In this document: positions 20,716-27,071 of the stretch, piece after piece
Layout of the letters: each line of letters opens with the position of its first letter
Numbering within the stretch: the stretch's first letter is position 1
Assembly (NCBI GenBank): GCA_016933275.1
Contig: JAFGBI010000421.1
Span: 1 to 39,772 of the forward strand
Source: Polyangiaceae bacterium
GTDB taxonomy: Bacteria; Myxococcota_A; Polyangia; Polyangiales; Polyangiaceae
Direction of reading: 5' to 3'
DNA: 39,772 bases
Notes under the pieces: model-generated
Databases searched by the model: none
Told to the model about the DNA's origin: nothing
The model's input: only the letters and a program-made list of their open reading frames with translations
Program-made: the position numbers and the translations under genes

Positions 20716-22746
20716 CTACCGGAGGGAGCTCCAATCCACGGGGGACGACTGTTTCGGAGAATCCCCGGCCGCCAGCGCCCCGTGCGCCCGCGCCATCGCC
20801 CACAGGGGGAAGACGTGTAGGTAGTTGTCGTAGTGGATGGCGCAGGTGCGGTTGAAGACGCCGGCGATGTGCTCGGCGGGGAAGGTGCCGTCGGGGCCTT
20901 GGCGATCCAACAGGAAGCGCAGGCCGCGAGCGACCGCTGGCGACTCCGCTCGACCACCGGCTATCAGCGTGAGAAGGGCCCACGACGTCATCACCGCCTG
21001 GCCCGAGCTGGTGGGCACGTAGCGACGCTCGCGGCAGCTCGCCGCCGCCTCCCCCCACCCTCCGTCGACGCCCTGACGCGCGGCCAGAAAATCACAGGCC
21101 GACTGCACCGCAGGGCTGGTGGTGGGGAGCCCGGCGGCGCGCAGGCCGGAGACTCCGAACCAGGTACCATAGGTGAAGCAGATCCCCCAGCCGCCTTCCC
21201 AGGATCCGTCCGAGCGTTGAGCATGGGCAAGGAAGCCCGCTCCCCGCTCGATGGCACGTGCGATCACCGCCACCCGGTCTGCCGGGAACCTTCGCTGGTA
21301 GGCGCCGAGCGCTTGCACGCAAGACGACGTGCACTCGACCCACGAGCGATCGGTCATGATGTCCCCGAAGCAGTCGGAGGGGTTCAACAGCTCGAGCCAC
21401 GCCGGGCCGCGCGTCAGCTCGTAGGTCGCCCAACCGCCGTCATCGTTCTGGAGCGACAGGATGAGGTCCACGGCTTCGGCGAGTCGCTCGGGAGGGAGGG
21501 CGAGCCCCTGGTGGCGATCGAGCTCCAGGCAGGCCTTGAGCCCCTCCGCGGTGCAATCGCTGATCGGCCATCCGTGCTCACGGCTCGAGAAGGGCCAGCC
21601 GCCGCGCGAGCGATGGCGGAAGTAGTGCTCTCGGTCGGACACGTCTTCACGGACCTGCGTGCGGTCGATGTACCCAAAAGCACCCTTCAGCGCTGACGCG
21701 CAGGCCCCGGGGGCAGTGGCGACAGCGAGGGCCTGCGTGGCGAACGCCGTGTCCCAGAGCAGGGAGGAGTCGTAGCCGTTCATGCGAGTGCCGAGTTCGT
21801 GGCAAGAGAGGTAGATTGGCAGGCACTCGCGATGACGCTTGACCTCGGATCCCTCCGGCTGGGCGAAATGCCAAACCAGGGTGTGGTAGAGCTTGTTGAC
21901 CGGGCCGAGACAGATGTAGCTGGTGTTGCGGTCTTCGGCCCGGATGTGGTCGAGCACCGCGTCTAGGGCTCGCTGACGCAGCGCGACGGATGGTCTGCGT
22001 TCGAAGGCACGCATCGCCAGATTCGTCGTCTGGAGGAGCTTCGAGCGCGGCACGTAGCAGTCGGTCGGAGCCACGGTGGAGCGGGCCGCCGCCCAATCGA
22101 CGTGGTCGTACCCGGCGGGGTAGAGCTCTCTCCGCAGCGCCGCGGTGAGGGGCGACGGGGTCGCCGCGGCCCGCCTCCCGTAGAGCCACGACATCGGCAG
22201 GTACACGACCCGGCAATGGCACCACAACCGGGAAGGATGCACGGGCAACGACCTCGGGAGCAACCACAGCTCCGGGAGCACTGGCTCGAGTCCGGTGAAG
22301 GAGTAGAGCCCGAGCACGCTCAGGAAGAACTTGCCCCAGGACGCGGCGTGAGTTGGCCCGCCGTGAGCAGCGAGGAAGCGCCGCGCCCGCTCGAGACGCG
22401 GATCCTCGGCTGCCAGTCCCAGCTGTCGCCACGCGACATAGGCGAGCACCGTCGTGAAGACGAAGCTCGGGGACTCGACGTGGAGACCGAAGCCACCGTC
22501 GTCGTTCTGGGTGTTGGTGAAGTACCGATCGATCCCGACCCGCTGCTGGGGGGTCAATTCAAGCCCCACCACATGCGACGTGCTCACGTACATCGGAGTG
22601 AGGAACCCCGGCCCGCCGTAGTCTCCCGGCCACGCCCCGTGCGAGGCCTGCCGCTCCACCAGGCGCTCGACCGACTTGGCGATGGCGGCCTCCAAACGCT
22701 GCCGGTCGAAGCTGTCGTCGAGTGTGTTCACCTCTGCTTCCTGCAT
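20716..22746 (-). CDS. osc: Oxidosqualene cyclase, cycloartenol-synthase type
   Basis: A 676-residue triterpene cyclase that converts 2,3-oxidosqualene to a tetracyclic sterol skeleton at the membrane. It has QW repeats (QNDDGGFG near residue 85, QNDDGGWATYE near 440, RSDGSWEGGWGICFTYGTWF near 530) and the catalytic motif D397-CTAE. DCTAE, not DDTA, marks an oxidosqualene cyclase and not a squalene-hopene cyclase. The product-determining positions read Tyr325 (MNGYDSS), His391 and Ile395 (HGWPISDCTAE), the combination of plant cycloartenol synthases (Tyr410, His477, Ile481 in Arabidopsis CAS1). The start is the ATG at 22746 with GAGGTG at 22751-22756 as ribosome binding site; a TTG at 22758 is possible. 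The gene follows the truncated oxidoreductase by 8 bp, so they are probably cotranscribed. It converges with the immunity gene. Confidence 0.92.
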   Translation of the reverse strand: MQEAEVNTLDDSFDRQRLEAAIAKSVERLVERQASHGAWPGDYGGPGFLTPMYVSTSHVVGLELTPQQRVGIDRYFTNTQNDDGGFGLHVESPSFVFTTVLAYVAWRQLGLAAEDPRLERARRFLAAHGGPTHAASWGKFFLSVLGLYSFTGLEPVLPELWLLPRSLPVHPSRLWCHCRVVYLPMSWLYGRRAAATPSPLTAALRRELYPAGYDHVDWAAARSTVAPTDCYVPRSKLLQTTNLAMRAFERRPSVALRQRALDAVLDHIRAEDRNTSYICLGPVNKLYHTLVWHFAQPEGSEVKRHRECLPIYLSCHELGTRMNGYDSSLLWDTAFATQALAVATAPGACASALKGAFGYIDRTQVREDVSDREHYFRHRSRGGWPFSSREHGWPISDCTAEGLKACLELDRHQGLALPPERLAEAVDLILSLQNDDGGWATYELTRGPAWLELLNPSDCFGDIMTDRSWVECTSSCVQALGAYQRRFPADRVAVIARAIERGAGFLAHAQRSDGSWEGGWGICFTYGTWFGVSGLRAAGLPTTSPAVQSACDFLAARQGVDGGWGEAAASCRERRYVPTSSGQAVMTSWALLTLIAGGRAESPAVARGLRFLLDRQGPDGTFPAEHIAGVFNRTCAIHYDNYLHVFPLWAMARAHGALAAGDSPKQSSPVDWSSLR

Positions 22747-22754
22747 CGTGCACC

Positions 22755-23273
22755 TCAACCGCGAAGAGACCCCACGAACGCCCGCTCCGGCCGATTCTCT
22801 ACCGCCCGCAGACCGCGCAGGCGCAGGGCCGAGTCGAGGGCCACCGTGCGCAGGAGCTGTGTCAGCGCCGCCCCTCCCGCCATCCGCGTGCCGAGCCGAG
22901 CGCGCAAGCGCTGCGCGTACCGTTCGCCGACCTTCCCTGGGGCGCCTCCCGCCGCGAGCCCTTCGTTCGCTGACTCCCCGGCCAGGGTGCCGCGCACGAG
23001 CGCGTGGTAGATTGCCTCCGCGGTGGCCGCGTCAACGCGGCGCGCGACCTCCCCTGCCGCGAGAGAGCCCGGGCCGTTCACCTGCCGAGGTCGCACGCTC
23101 GAAGCCGCCAGATAGCCCACGATTTGGCCGAGCTGCTCGGCCTGGCAGGCCCGGTCGACCAGACGCCGCTCGGCGAAATTGGTGAACCGGTCGCGGCCCG
23201 TGCACGGCGTCCCCATCGCCAACACCGCGGCGGAGCCAGGGGGTCCCGCTCCAACAATGACGACGGACTTCAT
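22755..23273 (-). pseudogene. Truncated FAD-dependent oxidoreductase (geranylgeranyl reductase / squalene epoxidase-like)
   Basis: A 172-residue frame beginning with an FAD-binding Rossmann motif (MKSVVIVGAGPPGSAAVLAM). It then jumps directly to sequence resembling the late part of the geranylgeranyl-reductase or squalene-epoxidase superfamily (VNGPGSLAAGEVARRVDAAT, then AEAIYHALVRG), where intact proteins have GDAAGxVDPxTGEGIYYAL. Family members are about 380-450 residues, so roughly 200 central residues, including much of the substrate domain, are missing without a frame break. The second FAD motif lacks its usual GDA. The gene lies 8 bp before the cyclase on the same strand, where a squalene epoxidase or sterol/isoprenoid reductase would be expected. 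It is probably non-functional, although a small domain protein cannot be excluded. Confidence 0.6.
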
Positions 23274-23606
23274 CGGCGCCTTCATGCCACGAAACCGGCG
23301 GGCCATCAGCAGGGCAGCTCCCCCACCGAATCCCCGGGCATCCCCTCGAGACTCGACAAGACGCGCCGATCCAGCCCAAGAAACACCGACGGATGCCCAT
23401 GATGCGGGAGGATCGGGAACGATGCAAGCCCAAGCGCGGGTTGAGCGTTCGGTCGAGGGCGAACGGACGTGGCTCCACGGTTGGGGGGGCCGGTGGCGGG
23501 GGTTCGGAACCCTCCAACCGAGAAACTCAGCCTTGCCGAACGCAGCGTACCTGAGGTAGGCGCTGAGGAAGATGCCGGCCAGTTGGGCAGCGATGCGGAG
23601 GGTGAA
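23274..23606. other. Divergent intergenic region of the sterol locus
   Basis: A 333-bp gap between the start of the truncated oxidoreductase (-) and the U32 gene (+). It should hold promoters for both directions. I see no convincing promoter boxes, operator palindrome or small gene. The upstream frame extension of the U32 gene (from 23469) has no family-like sequence. Confidence 0.5.
23597..23601 (+). promoter_or_regulatory. Ribosome binding site GGAGG setting the U32 start
   Basis: A perfect GGAGG lies 5 nt before the GTG at 23607, which makes that codon a better start than the upstream in-frame GTG at 23469. Confidence 0.7.
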
Positions 23607-24929
23607 GTGAGGCTATCGGTCGCGTGCAACTTCGACAACGCGCTCATCGATGGGCTTCGTCCGTACCCGGTCTACGAGGTCTTCGGCAAGCTCACCACTG
23701 ACTACTTCGGTGGAGGACGCCCGTCGTTCTACCTGCCGGAGGTGAACCGTGCGCGGCTGACCGCGTTCGTGAGGCGCACCCACGCCGCGGGCATTGGGTT
23801 CAACTATCTGCTGAATGCGTCGGCCATGGGCAACCTCGAGTTCACGCGTGAAGGCCAGCGCAAGATGGATGCGCTGCTCGAGTGGCTCGACGAAATCCGG
23901 GTAGATTCCGTCACCGTCGCCAACGTCTTCTTCCTCCGCCTCATCAAGCAGCGGTACCCACGGCTGCGCGTGCGCGTGAGCTCGCACCGGTTCACGGACA
24001 CGCCACGCAAGGTGCGGTTCTGGGCCGAGAACGGGGCAGACTGCATCGTCGTCTCCGAGGTGAACATCCACCGCGAGTTCCGGGTGCTCGAGGCCATGAA
24101 GCAGGCGGCAGGTTCAGCTGACCTGCAGCTCATCGTCAATAACTGGTGTCGTACCGACTGCGCCATCGCCGGCAATCACGCCGTAGGACTCTCCGCGGCC
24201 TCACAACGGAACAGCGCGGGATTTCCGCTCGACTACTGCTCGATCGTGTGCAACCGCATCCGGCTGAAGGAGCCAGTGAACTACCTTCGTGCCAACTGGA
24301 TTCGGCCGGAAGATCTCTACATGTACGAGGAGCTCGGTTACGACAACTTCAAGATCGTCGAACGGAATACGCCGACGTCGATCCTGCTGAACCGCGTTCA
24401 CGCGTATTCGAATCGTAGATACGACGGGAACCTCATGGATCTCGTACAGAACTACGCATACCCGGAGGAGGCCTTCGGCGAGAAGGCAAAGGATGCCTAC
24501 TCGGTCCGACGACTGTTCAAGTACTTCGCACGTCCAGGGATGGTAAATGGCGTCAAGTTCGCCAAGGTCGTGGAGATGGGCAAGACGGCCAGCATGCTCT
24601 TCCCTCGCCGCGGACCAAACCCAGTGTACATCGACAACCGAGCCCTCGACGGCTACTTCGAACGGTTCCGCGAGCGCGGCTGTCAGGATCGCGACTGTGC
24701 CTCGTGCGGGTACTGTACCCAGTGGGCTACCCGCGTGGTGCACATCGACCCGGAATGGCGTCGGCGCATGGAAGCGATCTACGACGACCTCTTGAACGAG
24801 ATCGACAACGGCTCGTTCTGGGAACCCTACGTCAGGACGGCCGGCGACCTCGCGGGCCGAATGGTGAGGCGATGGCTGGACACGCCGGACGCGGCTCATG
24901 GTGCGCCGGAGGTGGATCCCGCGGAGTAG
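23607..24929 (+). CDS. U32 peptidase-family protein with two cysteine clusters
   Basis: A 440-residue cytoplasmic protein. The TIM-barrel U32 family is recognised from LSVACNFDNALIDGL, the GFNYLLNAS and SVTVANVFFLRLIKQRYP strands, SSHRFTDTPRKVRFWAENGA and NFKIVERNTPT. Four cysteines, C181, C185, C211 and C215 (NWCRTDC and DYCSIVC), are placed like the 4Fe-4S ligands of UbiU/UbiV-type U32 proteins. Four more near the C terminus, C359, C364, C367 and C370 (CQDRDCASCGYC), could bind a second cluster or metal. Several U32 proteins act in oxygen-independent hydroxylation or RNA modification and not as proteases. The gene is divergent from the cyclase pair and upstream of the sterol-transporter-like genes. 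Its substrate is unknown; a role in terpenoid modification is only suggested by context. Confidence 0.8.
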   Translation: MRLSVACNFDNALIDGLRPYPVYEVFGKLTTDYFGGGRPSFYLPEVNRARLTAFVRRTHAAGIGFNYLLNASAMGNLEFTREGQRKMDALLEWLDEIRVDSVTVANVFFLRLIKQRYPRLRVRVSSHRFTDTPRKVRFWAENGADCIVVSEVNIHREFRVLEAMKQAAGSADLQLIVNNWCRTDCAIAGNHAVGLSAASQRNSAGFPLDYCSIVCNRIRLKEPVNYLRANWIRPEDLYMYEELGYDNFKIVERNTPTSILLNRVHAYSNRRYDGNLMDLVQNYAYPEEAFGEKAKDAYSVRRLFKYFARPGMVNGVKFAKVVEMGKTASMLFPRRGPNPVYIDNRALDGYFERFRERGCQDRDCASCGYCTQWATRVVHIDPEWRRRMEAIYDDLLNEIDNGSFWEPYVRTAGDLAGRMVRRWLDTPDAAHGAPEVDPAE

Positions 24930-25040
24930 CGGCGGTCTCCGTGGGGGCCACCCGTCCCGCACGAACCCCCGAGGTCACCCGCCTCCCCCCAACGGGGAGC
25001 GGTCGAGGTCGCTGGCCATGGTCTCTTGGCGGTGCGATCT

Positions 25041-25078
25041 TGGCCGAATCTGCCAGGAAATCTCTCGGTTTTTCGGTG
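25041..25078 (+). repeat. Short direct repeat upstream of the bstB-like gene
   Basis: The first 27 bp (starting TGGCCGAATCTGCCAGG) match 22 of 27 positions at 26809-26835, and both copies are followed by a TTTCGG word. The copies bracket the bstB-like and bstC-like genes in the same orientation. Confidence 0.5.
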
Positions 25079-25212
25079 CGGTCAGCCATCCGCCGTCGGC
25101 GTTGGCGTGCTTGGGGCGGGAAGATCATCGATCTTCCACGCCGCTCGGCTGGTGGGATCGAATATCTCGGTCCTGGTATCCGTCCCAATGGGTGCCTCGG
25201 AGGCTTGTTCTG

Positions 25213-26037
25213 ATGCGAAAATCCAGTCTGGTCGTCTCGATGGGTTTGGGTGCGCTGGGCGGGCTCGCTGCGCCGGCGGCCTCGGCCGAGGTGGGACCCG
25301 TCCGAGTCCTCGTCCTGCGAGAGAGCGCCGGCAGCACGTCAGCAGCCCAACCCCACGTCGATCGGCTGATCGGCGTGGTGGCCAAGCTCAATGGATGGTC
25401 CGGGGCCAGCGGCAAATACGAGAACCGCCGCGACGCGGCCGAGGCGTACGTCGCCGCCGAGCACCCGCGGTACGGGATCCTGAGCCTCGGGGCTTACCTC
25501 GGACTGCGGAGCAAATATGGGCTCGATGTCATCGGCCAGGTGGATGTGGCTCGCGCCGGTGGGCTCCGCTACTCCCTTATCAGCAAGACCCAGACCAGTC
25601 TCGAGGGATGCCGTAGCAAGCGACTCGCCTCGGATCACGCCGGGGACGCTCGCTTCGTGGACCAGGTGGCCTCTGGTAAACAGTTCCGTTTGGCAGACTT
25701 CACCTTGGTTCCGACGCGTAGGCCAATCCAAACCATCAAGGCATTGGCCGAGGGGACCGCGGACTGCGCCCTGATCGACGACGCGCAGCTGGCGGATCTG
25801 GGGAGCATCCAGGGGGTGGAGGGGATCCGCCCGGTGTGGACCGGACCCACCCTGCCGCCGATGCCGGTCGTTGCCTTCTCTGGCGCCCCTGCCGCCGAGA
25901 AGGAAGCCTTCCGGGCGAGTCTCGGAAGGATCTGCCAGGGCGAGGGCGCCAGCGCCTGCAAGGAGGTCGGGATGCGAGCGCTCAAGACCGCAACCACGGC
26001 CGACTACGCCGCCGTCCAGTCTGCCTACGACCGGTGA
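25213..26037 (+). CDS. bstB: PhnD-like periplasmic binding protein, BstB-like sterol carrier candidate
   Basis: A 274-residue exported protein. The start is the ATG at 25213, giving MRKSSLVVSMGLGALGGLAA and a signal peptide with cleavage near ASA-EVG (residue 26). The mature part looks like the phosphonate/PhnD class of substrate-binding proteins: a first strand VRVLVLRE, the YGILSLGAYLGLRSKYGLDV block, and TADCALIDDAQLADLG before the second-domain strand. BstB, the periplasmic sterol-binding protein of Methylococcus capsulatus, belongs to this fold. Here the gene stands directly before a TatT-like lipoprotein and near an RND transporter and a sterol cyclase, without any ABC permease or ATPase. 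A role in shuttling sterol through the periplasm is the best reading, from fold plus neighbourhood. Confidence 0.72.
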   Translation: MRKSSLVVSMGLGALGGLAAPAASAEVGPVRVLVLRESAGSTSAAQPHVDRLIGVVAKLNGWSGASGKYENRRDAAEAYVAAEHPRYGILSLGAYLGLRSKYGLDVIGQVDVARAGGLRYSLISKTQTSLEGCRSKRLASDHAGDARFVDQVASGKQFRLADFTLVPTRRPIQTIKALAEGTADCALIDDAQLADLGSIQGVEGIRPVWTGPTLPPMPVVAFSGAPAAEKEAFRASLGRICQGEGASACKEVGMRALKTATTADYAAVQSAYDR

Positions 26038-26114
26038 GCAGGCGTCGCTCGCCCGCGACGCTCGACGGCCCCTTGCCTTGTGCATTCGGTGACGGGCGTG
26101 TTAGCCGAATTCAG

Positions 26115-26789
26115 ATGGTCGCTCGGTGGCTGGGACTGTTCTTGGTCGGGACGGCGGTGAGTTGCACCGCAACGACCTCCGAGCCCGCGGCAATTCCGCC
26201 GGCGAAGGCCGAGCCCGAGGCGAGTCCCGAGCTGGTGGCTGCGGCACGAGACAGCGTCCTCTCTCTGTCGGACACGCTGGAGACGTACTACGCGACGGGA
26301 GAGCCTAGCCCGAGGGACCTCAGTTGGGCCTACCATCGGGTGAAGGACGTGCCCGTCACCACCGCGGGCGAGACCTACGGAAAGGCCAAGATCACCGCCC
26401 GCTGGGTCCAGTCCCGAGGTATGCTGGCCGCAAGCCAGCTCCGGGAGGTGGAGGCGCTGCTCCTGCAAAGCCAGGAGCTCGATGCAAACTTCCGCCAGGG
26501 TGCCGCGGAGTTCATGCTCGGCGTGCTCTACGTCCACGCGCCGGCCCGTTTGGTCGAACATGGAGACTCCGAGGTGGGGCTGTCGCTGCTCGAAGCCCAC
26601 CTCGCGCAGCACCCGGACGACCCGCCCAAACAGCTCCGGCTGGCGGAGGCGTACATCGCGTTGAACGATCCGGACCCGGCACATCCGCTCCTCTGCAGCT
26701 GCCAGCGCCGGCGCGCCGCCCTCAGCCAGAGCGAGCAGGTGCTGCTGGACGAATTGCTGAAGAGGGCCGGCGAGCAGCCCTGTCCGTAG
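26115..26789 (+). CDS. bstC: TatT-like TPR lipoprotein, BstC-like sterol carrier candidate
   Basis: A 224-residue predicted lipoprotein. The start is the ATG at 26115, with a hydrophobic leader (MVARWLGLFLVGTAVSC) and lipidation at Cys17. A Pro/Glu-rich tether follows to about residue 38. Helical TPR-like units at about 40-215 end in YVHAPARLVEHGDSEVGLSL and LRLAEAYIALNDPDPAHPLL. This is the layout of the TatT (TRAP-associated, helical) family, in which lipid-binding pores have been described. BstC of Methylococcus capsulatus is such an outer-membrane-linked protein. It lies 77 bp after the bstB-like gene on the same strand, so an operon is likely. Cysteines near the C terminus (LLCSCQ and PCP) could form disulphides. 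Confidence 0.68.
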   Translation: MVARWLGLFLVGTAVSCTATTSEPAAIPPAKAEPEASPELVAAARDSVLSLSDTLETYYATGEPSPRDLSWAYHRVKDVPVTTAGETYGKAKITARWVQSRGMLAASQLREVEALLLQSQELDANFRQGAAEFMLGVLYVHAPARLVEHGDSEVGLSLLEAHLAQHPDDPPKQLRLAEAYIALNDPDPAHPLLCSCQRRRAALSQSEQVLLDELLKRAGEQPCP

Positions 26790-26808
26790 GCTCGTGGCGG
26801 CGCGCTCC

Positions 26809-26846
26809 TGACCGAGTCTGGCAGGGGATCTCTCGAGCCTTTCGGA
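26809..26846 (+). repeat. Short direct repeat downstream of the bstC-like gene
   Basis: The second copy of the 27-bp imperfect repeat starts TGACCGAGTCTGGCAGG, 20 bp after the stop of the bstC-like gene. The remaining convergent gap, to 27071, shows no gene and no clear terminator. Confidence 0.5.
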
Positions 26847-27071
26847 GCCATTGGCCGAAAGCCTCACCGCGCCTTGCCAGCCAGCTGACCGCTGACTGCC
26901 GATGGCCTGTCTAGCTCCGGCTCCACCGGGTTGGATCATTGCCACGCTCGCGGCTCGCCGCGCGAGCCCGGGCACGAAGGCAGCGCGCTTCGCCGCCGAT
27001 GGCCGCCGAACACCGACGTCGATCGCTCGTCACGCCTCCGGGGACGCGAACAGCCCGAGCATAGGCTTGGG

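Noticed and set aside
20716..22746. Squalene-hopene cyclase
   Set aside because: The catalytic motif is DCTAE and not DDTA, and product-site residues match oxidosqualene cyclases.
24898..25212. Upstream extension of the bstB-like gene
   Set aside because: It would place arginine-rich sequence ahead of a clean signal peptide; the ATG at 25213 gives the expected exported form.
25213..26789. Phosphonate ABC or TRAP transporter components
   Set aside because: The binding-protein and TatT-like folds fit, but no ABC ATPase, ABC permease or TRAP DctQ/DctM membrane protein is nearby; the RND gene and sterol cyclase favour a Bst-type system.
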